Assembly: GCF_963675165.1 (NCBI RefSeq)
Contig: NC_087380.1
Coordinates: forward strand, 1,417,803-1,481,802
Reading direction: 5' to 3'
Length of the DNA: 64,000 bases
Source of the DNA: Halichondria panicea
Taxonomy: Eukaryota; Porifera; Demospongiae; Suberitida; Halichondriidae
Positions 10,192 through 20,884 of this stretch are shown piece by piece. Position numbers and translations under genes: made by a program. Position 1 is the stretch's first letter, and every line of letters starts with the position of its first letter. The notes under the pieces were generated by a model. The model had not been told where the DNA came from and did not search any database. It was given only the letters and a program-made list of their open reading frames with translations.

Positions 10192-10750
10192 GTAAACGCT
10201 GTAACACTCTTAACACTCCTTTTCATGATCTTCTTTGACACTTTCATAATAAAGTCTGAATATGGCTGCTTAGAACGTATCGACTGCTACATTGGAGATC
10301 ATAAATACAACAAACACCCATTAAGTGTTCAGATAATATCAGCCAAGAGTTTAAGATAATTTGCTACGAATTCAACCTTGATTTCTTTCAAGCATTTGCT
10401 GACGCAGGAGGTATTCATTCAGTGGAAGCTCTTGGAGTGTATCTCTTAACTTATGCATTAATCTGCTGTGGTAAAACAAACCGTATTCGACAGATAAACA
10501 CTTATATGCTGAACGCTATAAAAATCTTTTTTCTACTGGTCGCATCGGTAATTTTGTGGGGTTTATTTATATATACACACATGTCTTTTCGTAGACCAAG
10601 TACCATCTTCAGATTTCTGACTGTATAACTGTATAATTATAGCATATAATGACGTGGATGTGACACAGCAACAGATAGTAAACATAAGCCTGAAAGAAGA
10701 GGCAGTAAAGAAGACGAGTTGACCCCATTACTCCAAGAGCTATGAGATCA
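10192..10750 (+). pseudogene. Five-TM family fragment (tandem partial copy)
   Basis: It starts abruptly at the TM2 block (NAVTLLTLL type) and is near-identical to 9172-9600 of the preceding gene. It lacks the N-terminus and TM1. A base is lost near CCCATTAAGTG, and the part after TM4 jumps to the C-terminal tail, with the TM5 region deleted. It is a dead partial tandem duplicate. Its A-run at about 10510 has the length that keeps frame, which shows that the longer run in the first copy is the derived state. Confidence 0.8.
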
Positions 10751-11140
10751 CTAACTGTATATATATAGCTTGATGTGCCTTAAAATAACCATACCATAGC
10801 AACGTGACTACTAACGTTTGTCCGTAGATTATTGTGTATACTATATATGGATGTTTATATAGCAGTATTGTAAATCCGGAGAGAGCAAAACATTTACAAT
10901 GATCCAGATAAAGGCTATCAGTATAATTATATATATATACCTCCCACACAGGTTGCTTGCTATCATAATTATATAGAGAATTATGGATAATTCATTTTTA
11001 AATGACGTATTGACTGTTGTATAACGAGCATATAAAAATGTTTGTGTTTTTCGCTGAGCATACATGTACTGCGAATATTTTATACCCACGCATTTTATTT
11101 CTAAATGTAAAATGTGTGCCAGCATAGGTATATATGCATA
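10751..11140. other. Spacer, no gene seen
   Basis: AT-rich noncoding sequence between the partial five-TM copy and HEATR1 fragment copy B. It repeats in part the 3' flank at 9890-10190. Confidence 0.4.
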
Positions 11141-11790
11141 ATTATTATTATTTAGGCTGTATAGATGTGTGTATGTAGTACTTTAAATTGAATTGTGTAT
11201 GTCTATTGTATGTGTGTATACGTGTACGTGTAATTGTGTTGTCCCTCTTCTCCTGTGTAGAGATGGGTGGTGAATGGTAAAGATCATTAGTAAAGCAAAA
11301 ATGGCTCCGCAGCATACGTGCATGGACTGCATGTATACTGTATACTGTTGTATGCATTCGAACTGCTATAGTGCTATAATTATATATGGACTCTTTATTT
11401 TGTATTCTTCATTATACCATTATAGTCCATCACATGGTTTTTGAGGCCATGAGGTCACTATTCTTATTCATTATGCTGATAGTGCAATATTTTAATGACA
11501 CAAACAAACATTATACATTATCAGTAATTGTCAGTTTCTATGTTGTTGCCTATACTAATTCCATGGCCTGTAAAAACCAATCAACATTGTGTCTCGATTC
11601 ACACCATAATAATTTTGTAACATTATATATACATGCAGCACACAATGCGTCATATAGCTCGTTTCCTAGCTACTCTAAAAGTACTGTTGTATTGGTTCGC
11701 CTACTATCTGCTCAATGGTGGCCACCACCCTCTGAGTCAGCTGCTGCACCCCCTTACACTCGTCTGCATGGAAACAATTAAGCATCACTA
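11140..11790 (-). pseudogene. HEATR1 last-exon fragment, copy B
   Basis: The segment at 11640-11785 matches the last HEATR1 exon plus flank (27000-27140). The stretch at 11230-11350 matches the 3' flank, as copy A does at 7370-7500. The exon is slightly diverged and has no functional neighbours, so it is a pseudogene piece in the same orientation as the real gene. Confidence 0.75.
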
Positions 11791-11806
11791 TGATCACTGA
11801 ATTAAA

Positions 11807-11915
11807 AACAGTTGACCTGGATAACTTTTAGACCCTCCATTTTTCAATCTTCATAATTCTTGGATCTGCCCCTGCGTGTGCCTTTATTTCCCTCCTCTAC
11901 TTCAAAATTCTCAGC
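11807..11915. mobile_element. Degenerate copy of the 34075 MITE interior
   Basis: The words CAGTTGACCT and CCCTCCTCTACTTCAAAAT recur in the same order as in the terminal-inverted-repeat element at 34075-34262. The terminal repeats are not preserved here. Low confidence. Confidence 0.3.
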
Positions 11916-11919
11916 ATCA

Positions 11920-12500
11920 CTATGACACCTATATACCTTGGTAACAATATTGTTGATGTATGAGCTGAGGAACTTTGGTAGTGCACTCACAATCATATAC
12001 CTAGTACAGTAGCAGCACTCAACTGGAGGAGACCAGCACTGTACAGGGTAATTCTATGGCAGTAATGGAAGCTAGCTTACTTCAGAGGCTTACAGGGGAG
12101 GGGGAAGGTTGGAGCGGGTACAGAATGCAATTAATTAACACACCAACTCTTATTTTGTACTGACAGTGGTTTACATTAGGGACTATTTCAAATTATACCT
12201 ATAGGCATTATAGCTACCTAGGCCTAGAGTAGAAGTAGGAACATGTACAATAGAACATGTGCACTATTGTGACGGGGTCCTATAAAAAACGTAAATGTGA
12301 TAATGACAAAATTATACTCCAAATTGAGATATGATTATGATTATCAATTACAGTGGCGCCATGGTAGCGAAGGTATGCAAGTGATAATCACAATCTATTG
12401 ACAAGATGACCCCCCCCCACCCTACTGTGTTTGGCTGCATGTGAATCTCATTTGTTCTGTTGTTGAATCTTCAATGCCTTTCCTTGTCGCCAGTGGGCTT
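11920..12500 (-). pseudogene. HEATR1 middle-exon fragments, copy B continued
   Basis: About 11940-12045 matches the HEATR1 exon at 30511-30610 with its splice context. About 12050-12150 matches the following intron (30650-30770). About 12355-12495 matches the exon at 31760-31912, with small deletions that break the frame. Several exons in between are missing. The order is the same as in HEATR1, so this is a deleted segmental copy. Confidence 0.75.
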
Positions 12501-12765
12501 AACGTCTATGGGAAGCTCACAAATTTTGCGCAGATGGTACAGAGAACGAGTTCTGACATAGTTTAGGAGTGGGCATGGCCTAACATTCGTTTGGACCAAC
12601 CTTTTGTGCCATTTTTAACGCCTTCCGTAAGTTATTTTTTTCAGAAATAAGCCCCTACACTCCTAATAATATAAGTAATCACTAATGAGCCTTCAATGAA
12701 GCTGTTGTAGAATACTCTATTTTGGAGTGTAAATACAATTTTGGCAGTTTATGCTGAATTGCACT
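12500..12765. other. Noncoding spacer
   Basis: No gene seen. The 31-base stretch just before 12766 (TTTGGCAGTTTATGCTGAAT) recurs at about 20885 and marks the edge of the large repeat block. Confidence 0.4.
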
Positions 12766-15705
12766 AGACACCTAGAACATAATTATGTTTTTATTATCAA
12801 CCTTTTTACTTTCACTTGTTTTGTAGCACAACTAATATATTATACCCCGGTACATGACTAACTTGCATAACTATTATTGTCGGACCCTTCATATGCGCAT
12901 AAGCTTATTCTCATGCATGCAACACCTGAAAAAAGTGATGCTTGGTTGTCGTATAAAAGTATACTACGTAGTATCAATTTTTAAAGTATGGCCCACGAGA
13001 CTACGAGATAGGACTATTACGTATTTACAGCTGAAGTGATCCCATACCATGCAGGAACAATGGAAAGGGTCACTAAAGTAGAAAGCTAGATTGTGACTTG
13101 GTTTTGTTGTCTCGGGAGGCTTTTTTGCTTTTTTTGTTGATTTTGCATGGATCCTAACACCACTTCTCTAAGACTCCAGCTACACTATAAGCCTAAGATG
13201 TGGTTATTTTGTCTAGCTGAGATGGTTAGTATCAACCACTACCACTGGACGAAACGTTAAATTTCCTGCTACAGTGCAGGCCTGAAATCTTGCACTTTTC
13301 TCGAAGAACATCACATTTTCTGACCCATCCTGTAGCAGTATAGGGCACAATTTACTGTATACTTTTGTACACCTATCCTGCAAAACTTCAGGATATATGT
13401 GTAGGAAATTGCGCCCTGTCCTGTACATCTCAGGAAATTTGGCTTTTTGCCCAGTGTACCAACCAGTGTGGGCACATACATCCCTGCATTACTGATATCA
13501 CGTATGTAAGATGAGAAACTAGCTCCAACCTTAGAAATTTGCAAACTGTGCACATAGCTATCATAATTTTGTAACAAAAAAATGTGCAACCTGACCCGAT
13601 AATTGTTACAACCATTAGGTTGTATATAGGATTGACAGTGCTGTTATATATGTGCATTTTTTCGTGTGTACAATCATTATATTGGGTGTATAGACAGTTC
13701 AGTTTTATTATAATTATGACTTTGCTTTAACTACTTTAAGACACGTATGTACAACATTTACATGCACATAATTATATATATACAGTACAAAAGACAAATA
13801 TTTCTAGGTCAATTAATTAACTGTTACTATGGTAAGTTTATAAGGCACGTATATATACAAGTCACTTTTTACTCTTACTAAGTAGTGACGATGTCTCTTT
13901 TTCCTGCTTTGGTGGTTCTACGCCGGGTTGTATCCTGCCAGATTCTTCGTCTACCCCTGGGTCTACCAACTTGTACCATGGGGTAAATATTGTAATGACG
14001 AATGAAATGATCACTGCTACGTGCTGGAGTATATGGCCTACAAGTCTGAAATCTGTAAGCCTTAATTATTCTATAATGAGTAGCTATGTGTATAAGCACA
14101 AGTAGTCCACCTGTGATTCCAAGTACAATCACTACGAAAAGACATTTCCAGCCACACAACGCACACCCAGGATATGTTCTATCTCTAATGCACTTGCGTT
14201 CACCACAGCAGATCCACATCTTTGTCATGAGAACTACTCCAAGAGTCGCGCCGCAACTAGAATACCTCCCGTGTCTGCGAATGATTGAAAGAAATCAAAA
14301 TTGAACTCGTAGCATATCATTTCCTGCTCTTAATTGATTAAGAGGATATGAACAGTTGAGGGGATGTTTGTAGAAATCATTATTTTTGATATAGCAGTCG
14401 ATAGTTTCTAAACAGCCAAGATAAGACTTTATCACGAAAGTATCAAAGAAGATCATGGTCAGAAGTGTTGCGAGTGTTGCGGCATTTATTACCAAAACAG
14501 AACGTAGGAAATTTAGTCCGGGCGTTGTGCCAACTGTATTATAATCAATGGTTAACTCCTCTCCACTCACTTTGACAATGTGGTGACCTCCATACAGCCA
14601 ATAAATGAGAGAGTTTCCACGAATCCTGCCCCATTTTGAGCACACTGCCGAAATTCCAAGTATCACAGCTATTATGATACCTATAACGAAAGAAAGTATT
14701 ATTGGTACAATGTCCCAAAGTACGTATATGTAATCTCCTGTGTTCCATTCGTTCTGCTACTCATTTTGCTGTATAATTGGGACACCTTCAGAACTTGTTA
14801 TAGATAGAGTTAGCAATTATGTATTATATAGTCTCTGTGCAGCTTGCTGTGACTGATCTATACGTGGCACTGCATGTATTGGGAGGGGACTTTCAAAAGT
14901 TGATGACTATGTGCATTGTCACAGCTCTGTGAATTTCTGAATGACATCTGGATCATTTTATGATAGTACAATGTTACTAAACTTATAAGCTCATTGTTTG
15001 CTCAGCTGCTCTCTCTCTCGGATTCAATACCATAGTGTTAGTGTAGTGGGAAGACAATGGTGTTAGCTGCATACCACCACAAACATTTTATTTGGTTGAC
15101 CACAACCACAACCAGTACATGCACACGTATAGTATATCATAATTATGTTTCTGTTTATGTTGTGGTTGACTTAATCAAAACTTCACACCGGTACTTCACA
15201 TGCAAAGTGGATGACTGTGTTTTCCTGGCATTAAAACGCGAATATTAGAACCCACCAACATTTCTGCTGAGGGCTCTGGAGCCAAATAGTGAAAATTTCC
15301 CGCTATTACGGTATGTGAGTGTACTCACCATAGCACTGCGTTTATACAGCAAGTTTAGTCCAGCACATGCATGTTGGGGTTAAGGCCGTTTCACAAATAA
15401 TTATAGGCCATAAATGAGGGTGCATTGCAATCTATTCATTGTCATTGTGTAATGGTTTCATTGTGTACCTTTTCAGATTCGGGATTCATAATTATTTTAT
15501 ATACGTAAAATGGATCAGGGATTATAACATCGTTGCCATGGTTACTGCCTTGTTGTGTACGTTAACTTGTTATTATTTTAATCAAAGAACGCTGCCTCCA
15601 ATAATCTCTTTCATGGTTCAATCTTAGTATCAAAAAAGCAAGCTCTTACTACAGTGTAATAGAAACAAGGTGGATATTAAATTTAGGGCTGCTATCACGT
15701 ATTTT
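12766..15705. repeat. Large inverted duplication, left arm
   Basis: This segment reads as the reverse complement of about 21240-23955. The ends match: 12766-12900 pairs with 23820-23955, and about 15690 pairs with 21250. It contains a dead inverted copy of the five-TM gene at 22150. Identity is high over most of the length by eye, including noncoding parts, so the duplication is recent. Small insertions and deletions differ between arms, for example a longer 13200-13450 segment here. Confidence 0.85.
13875..14764 (-). pseudogene. Five-TM family pseudogene (inverted copy of 22150 gene)
   Basis: From the ATG at 14764 the sequence follows the 22150 gene base by base but carries a two-base insertion near codon 13 (TATATACGTAC for TACATACGTAC). 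It has further frame breaks near 14320 (loss in the CAGGAAATG region), near 14255 and near 14060. The reading pieces at 14666-14295 and 14228-13878 keep TM1-TM2, the Cys loop and TM4. It is a pseudogene with several independent lesions, while its sister at 22150 is intact. Confidence 0.85.
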
Positions 15706-16680
15706 GTATATATAGAAAGCAAAGAAGCCTTCCGAGACAACAAACCAAGTCACAAATTCTAGCTTTCTACTTTAGTGACCCTTTTCCATTGTCACTTCAG
15801 CTGTAAATACATAATAGTCTTCTCGTAGTCTCGCGGGTCATACTTTAAAAATTGATACTACATAGTATACTTTTATACGACAACCAAGCTTTAACATCAC
15901 TTCTAAAACTTTGTTCAGGTATTGAGAATAAGCTTATGTACCGGGGTATAATATAATAATTATAATAAACAACTACGTTCTAGGTGTCCCTTGACAACCT
16001 CTCAGTAGGTTAAGGCTGATTTTTCTTGAAATTGAAGGAAAAGTGCATTTCTTTTGTAAAAAATGTCGTCAATTGCACATCCAAAATGTTTTGAAATCAT
16101 GAATACCATTCATCTGATAACATTATTACCATGGTCACTATCTTGTTATGTGCATTAACTGTGACTTACATTACCAATAGTTTTGAAAATGCTGCCTCCG
16201 GCAATACCAAGTTGTAGAAAGCAACATTGGTATCAAAAGAAAGATCTTAGTGATCTACTAGAAACAATATGGATATTTGGTGTGAGCAAGAAAATACTCA
16301 AAAAAAATTAATGTGATTTGTATGCTTACTGTACAAAATACGTGATAGCAGCCTTAAATATCTACCTTGTTTCTATTGCACTGTAGTAAGAGCTTTCTTT
16401 TGATACTAAGATTGAACCATGAAAGTGATTATTGGAGGCAGCATTCTTTGGTTAAAGCATAGATTGAAGAGTTAGATCTATGGTTAAAGTAAATAGCAAG
16501 TTAACGTACACAACAAGACAGTAACCATGGCAACGTTGTTATCATTCTGATCCATTTTACGCATCTAATATGAATCCCGAATAAAAAAGTACACACAGAA
16601 ACCATTACACAATGACAATGAATAGACTGCAATGCACCCTCATTTATGGCCTATAATTATTTGTGAAACGGTCTTAATAA
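15706..16680. repeat. Direct repeat of 23590-24560
   Basis: The block from AAAGAAGCCTTCCGAGACAAC onward matches 23592 onward in the same orientation, and continues to the segment near 16640 matching 24550. Relative to the neighbouring 12766-15705 arm parts of it are inverted, so 12766-16680 as a whole has a partly palindromic layout. Confidence 0.75.
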
Positions 16681-16909
16681 CTGACCTTTAAAACTTCTTA
16701 AATAGTTACTTGTGCTTGTAAATAGAACGGAAGCCATAGAGATCAAAGGAAAACTATGTTGACAAATTCCATAGACTAGGATGATCTACCTAGCTCAGAT
16801 AACGATTGGATCTACAACCGTAGTAAACCACTGCTATTCTGTTGTTGGCATTTTTGGAACAGTTTGGTAGTTCGATTGGTGGTCAAAATAATTCATTTTT
16901 AAGCCATAT

Positions 16910-17175
16910 ATTCATGCACTCTTGACATGGTTGCAATGCGAGTACCGCTAATTAAGTAATTTTATAAGCTTCTAGCAATGCTATCTTGCAAAAAATAAAG
17001 GCTCTGTTCTCGAGTAAAGGCTAGTTTGCTTACCACCAGTACATTGAAGGCCATTGCAATCTCTCCATAATCAGGAATAGCAAAATCTGTTTGTAGAAGG
17101 TTGCTATTCTACTTAGTAGTTAGCTCTAGACTAGAGCGATAGCTATTGGTAGCTGCAAGAAGCTGCAAACTACAA
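16910..17175. repeat. Dispersed repeat, also near 44.1 and 60.7 kb
   Basis: The words CTGTTCTCGAGTAAAGGCTAGTTTGC, GCTATTCTACTTAGTAGTTAG and TAGCTATTGGTAGCTGCAAG, partly diverged, recur in reverse orientation at 60680-60890; the first part recurs at 44210-44300. It is noncoding. Confidence 0.55.
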
Positions 17176-17177
17176 AC

Positions 17178-17344
17178 CAGTTAATGCACTGTTTTACGCT
17201 CGTGCTCTATGGATATTATTGGCTCGTGGAAGTTCTCGAAGCATCATGTAGCACTGCATGGGCTTCGCCTCGAGCTTCATGAGTTTTGCGAACTTCCGCT
17301 TGGCCAATAATATCCATAGAGCACGAGCAACGGTGCATTAACTA
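17178..17344. mobile_element. MITE-like inverted-repeat element
   Basis: GTTAATGCAC at the left end pairs with GTGCATTAAC at the right. The arms contain a perfect 26-base inverted match between 17198-17223 and 17303-17328. The middle also partly folds back. There is no coding capacity. It fits a miniature inverted-repeat transposable element. Confidence 0.65.
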
Positions 17345-18009
17345 GTACTTGTTGCCATTTGACCTCTAAGATCAAAGGAATAGCAGTGCCAATATTATGG
17401 CATATTGCACTGTGGTCAGTTGTATACAGAAATATCCTTTCAGTGAAGTTCCCAACCATCAAATCACTGCTTTTATACTCAGTGAGGTATTTACTATAGA
17501 CAGCATATGCACGGTTTCGATGCAGCTATACTATTGTAATTCCAGCAAAAAACTACTTCATATCTTCGAACAAGTGGTTTCTATCGGTTGGTTTCTATAT
17601 TATGCAAAAACGTCTGTGAGAAGAGAGCTGCAAGGCTCTGCTGATGCAGACATTAATTTTAGATTTGAACTTTTGGCATCGATTGTTTTAACAACAATCA
17701 TACTGGTAGTCAAGTATCATGTGTCTGAGAGGTACCAGATCTTCGAAGTCATTTCAACGGCCATCTAACTGCTTCCGTGGACCTCACCATGCGGACTCCA
17801 ACCTCTCTGTCTGAACTCTGAATAATTATAGCTTCACATTATCCATATCTCAGCCTCTGTCACTCACAATATTCAACACATGTTTCAAAAAAAATAAATC
17901 ATTACCCACTCTTTGAGTTTGCATGTAGCAAGATTAATAATGCAAAAATCATGATAATGTGTGTAGCTTTATGCTATGTCATGTTTATCCAACCTTACTA
18001 CTGAGTTCA
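17345..18009. other. Noncoding region with an unconvincing open frame
   Basis: A 123-codon open frame at 17397-17768 (plus) has no recognisable domain, and its end overlaps repeat-like sequence. No gene is called. The stretch GCAAACTCAAAGAGTGGGTAATGA (reverse) near 17915 recurs at about 59500. Confidence 0.35.
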
Positions 18010-18045
18010 AGTATAATTATTATCCTTTTACATTAGTGTTTGGGT

Positions 18046-19308
18046 TCAGTGCGTGTTGATTGCCTCTACGTGGCTTACGTTGAGTTGGCCGGTTATTTTG
18101 AGTATGGTTTTTACGTTGAGTATGCCGGTTACCTCGAGTACGGGGTTTACGTTGAGTTGGCCGCTTACGGTGAGTACGGGGTTTGTGTTGAGTTCATTGT
18201 TTACTGTGAGATTTCCTGTTACATTGAGTTCGCCACTTACGTTGAGTACGTTGACTACGGGGTTTTCGAAGTTTATGTTGAGTTCGCCCTTTACTTCGAG
18301 TACTTGGTTGGGGTCTACGTTGAAGTCTCCCTTTACTTTGAGTACGAATCTCACATTGAGTGCCTTGTTTACGTTAAGTATGGGGTTTCCGTCGAGTTGG
18401 CCGGTTACGTTGAGTACTGGATTTACGTCAGGTGCAGGGTTTACCATGAGTGAGTTGTTTTCGAGTACAGCGTTTACGTTGAGTCGGGCATTAATTACGG
18501 GATCCACATTAATCAGCACATGCCATGGGGAAAACGTTGTTATGAAGATTGAAAAAATCACCGCCAAAAACTTGAGTACATGACCGATATCTCTCAAAAA
18601 ACTGTAACTTTCATGAGTGTTCTTGTGTATGAAATAAAGCGCTACAGTTGTGGGTACTAATAATACGACCAAGAAACAAATTTTGCATAGATGCAGCCCC
18701 CACCAATTACGACGGGTATTTACGTTTTGAGGACAACAGTAGATCCATAGCTTTGTCATGAGAGCTACTCCAAGAGTTGCTACAATAAGAATTCCTCCCG
18801 TGTCTGCAAATGATTGAAAGAAATCAAGTATGAACTCGTAGCAAACAATTTGTTCATCTCGGTTGAAATAATCTGAACAGTTAATCGGTGATTTGGTATA
18901 GGTTATATTTGCTACGTAGCAGTCAAGATTTGGCAAGCAGCCCGAATTAAAATAAGATTTTACGATGAAATTATCCCAGAATATCATGGTGAGGAGTGTT
19001 GCAAGGGTTACAGCATTTACCAGCAGAAAAAACCGTAGCCGTTTTAGTTCTTTTGTTTCCCCAACTTTGTTATCATCAATGTATAACACCTTTTCTTCAT
19101 TAACTCCACCTTCAACTCTGGTGAGGTGGCCTCCATACAGCCAAACAATGAGAACGTTGCCATTATTCTTACATTTTCTACAACGGCACAACACTAAACA
19201 TCCAATTATTCCAATGCCGATAAGAAATGAAATTCCTATTGGTGTAAGGTCACCCGTTAGATAATGAACTTCTGTCCTTCCAGTTAATATTGTGCTTGTG
19301 TTGTTCAT
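18046..19308 (-). CDS. Five-TM family protein with long LNV-repeat tail
   Basis: This is a 420-residue intronless frame from the ATG at 19308; an upstream GTG is unsupported, because relatives start at the same place after AGCAAAA-type leaders. TM1 follows HYLTGDLTPIGISF, then VWLYGG, TM2 NAVTLATLLTMIFWDNF, a Cys loop (GC...DC...NCS...CYEF), TM3 with FADTGG, TM4, TM5 and SPWHVL. After TM5 comes a tail of about 160 residues built from units like LNVNPVLEVTGQ with alternating hydrophobic residues, as in beta-solenoid folds. It is an inverted-orientation relative of the gene at 34719-35969, and the flanks match too (18010-18050 pairs with 35995-36035). The function is unknown; the layout suggests a membrane anchor with a repeat tail inside the cell. 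Confidence 0.85.
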   Translation of the reverse strand: MNNTSTILTGRTEVHYLTGDLTPIGISFLIGIGIIGCLVLCRCRKCKNNGNVLIVWLYGGHLTRVEGGVNEEKVLYIDDNKVGETKELKRLRFFLLVNAVTLATLLTMIFWDNFIVKSYFNSGCLPNLDCYVANITYTKSPINCSDYFNRDEQIVCYEFILDFFQSFADTGGILIVATLGVALMTKLWIYCCPQNVNTRRNWWGLHLCKICFLVVLLVPTTVALYFIHKNTHESYSFLRDIGHVLKFLAVIFSIFITTFSPWHVLINVDPVINARLNVNAVLENNSLMVNPAPDVNPVLNVTGQLDGNPILNVNKALNVRFVLKVKGDFNVDPNQVLEVKGELNINFENPVVNVLNVSGELNVTGNLTVNNELNTNPVLTVSGQLNVNPVLEVTGILNVKTILKITGQLNVSHVEAINTH

Positions 19309-19840
19309 TATTTTTTGCTGTAGCTGTAGAACAGGTAGTACTTCAGAACTAGAGTCTTCACAATATCTGTGGTTGATGACGCTGTGACAATAAATGTTCA
19401 CCAGTATTTATAGGCTAGTACGAAGACACCTGCATGTGTGAACTATATCGTTATTCATGTGTTCCCAGAAGTTGGTGATTGGCAGATCAATTGAATGCCA
19501 TGAATTTTTGACATTATAATAATTATAAGCATCCAGATCACTGAATCATTAACTACCGTAGTGCTATAAATAAAAATGTATGCGTGATACCTAGAAAAGT
19601 ACGCAACTGTACGTCAAAAATGTTGTATAAACTGTGAAATCTGAATGTGAATGGATCACCACTGACATTATTCATGGCCTTTCCTACATTTATAGACGGT
19701 GGTTGAGATTGTATTACAATTGCTATTGCTGGCGCCTTGTATCTCAAGTGCTTGTGCGGCCGTTAACGTTTTCATAGCCTTAAAATTGGCCAAACGCCAT
19801 ATAATTATTTCTAACCACTATTGTATGGCTTTACCCCCAG
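19309..19840. other. Spacer between five-TM gene and HEATR1 exon copy
   Basis: It contains the divergent promoter region of the 18046-19308 gene and, at about 19750-19840, sequence resembling the HEATR1 intron upstream of the exon copy. No gene seen. Confidence 0.4.
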
Positions 19841-20505
19841 ATGACCCCAGTAGTGCAACATCAGAGGTGGTGTTGAAGCTCCTCCAGACAGTGCTGGGTT
19901 ACTCTCTAGCCCTCAACAAGACCAGGTCCACTCTCCCCCACAAGGAGGGCAAGTACTGGCAGGGACTCATCAACAAAACCTACACCATCACTGACAAGGT
20001 ACGCTATTAGCAAGCAATTGATGGAGTTGGCAGTTATTGTAATGAATAATTATATATACCACTCCTTAGGAAGTACTGGCAATCTGCATACCTTAATGTT
20101 ACTATTATAAACGGTTACTAATTATAGCGAATTAGCTAGTATTACACTAAATGTGCTAATAATATCATAAACATTTTAATGAAAATGTTCTTTTGAGAGT
20201 AAGACTTAAGCTAGCCCTTGTTTCATCTGACTCCCAAACTTTACATTCAACCTTAAAACTCACACTTATACATCTTTTGACAAATAATTATTATGCTAAT
20301 GAATTTGCTGCAAATCCGCCAAAATTAGTACCCTAAAAACAGTGAAAAGGGTAAAATTACTACCGGTCTAATAGAATACGTGCACTGGTATCACTCAATT
20401 GTAATTTCCCTCAATTGTAATTTCCCTATGCCCTTCCCACCGCCCTAAAATATTCTCCACATGCATGCAGGTGATATCTCTGTTGTCTCCGCAAGCCTTA
20501 AGCAT
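19841..20505 (+). pseudogene. Inverted HEATR1 exon fragments, copy C
   Basis: 19841-19998 is a well-preserved copy of the HEATR1 exon at 32062-32226, but on the opposite strand, with an intact CCCCAG acceptor and AAG/GTACGC donor. About 20469-20503 is the beginning of the next HEATR1 exon (GTGATATCTCTGTTGTCTCC, from 31912). The two are in the correct order and then the copy stops, so it is a truncated inverted segment. Together with the five-TM gene at 18046 it mirrors the arrangement in the HEATR1 intron at 32-36 kb. Confidence 0.85.
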
Positions 20506-20884
20506 ACACATTTTCTTCATCCACTTATAATGCTATATGAAGTTTTGATGTCTGTATGTGTACAGTGATTGACTAGAAGCCATTTATAGGAAAAAACCCT
20601 AAAAGTGACTTGTGGTTCACTGCATTGACATTTTCAACATAGAATGGTTTGCAATGGAATGTAAGGCATGCATAACAAATTTGGTGTTGTAAAATTGAGC
20701 AGGGGAAAGGAGTTGAATCCTTTTGAAGCAAAACCATTGTTTAAATCAATTAGTGAGGCGTTAAGTGTATTCATGAAAATTGAATCCATACAAAATGTAG
20801 GCCCACCTCTTAGTTGACCTGCATAGTTGAATAGTGGCCTTAGTAATTCATTACTGAGTTATTATGTCTGATTGTAAAACAACA
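20506..20884. other. Noncoding spacer
   Basis: No gene, repeat boundary or RNA recognised apart from AT-rich sequence. Confidence 0.4.

Noticed and set aside
12854..13039. 61-codon frame conserved between 12854-13039 and 23683-23868
   Set aside because: The similarity follows from the large inverted duplication and extends evenly into noncoding flanks.
17397..17768. 123-codon plus-strand frame between repeats
   Set aside because: No recognisable domain, no family copy, and it overlaps the edge of repeat sequence.
18040..18583. Long frames rich in VEYAGYLEYG or TLSSPFTLST antisense to the LNV-repeat tail
   Set aside because: They arise because the short repeat unit lacks stops in several frames. 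The minus-strand frame is continuous with a conserved membrane core; these are not.
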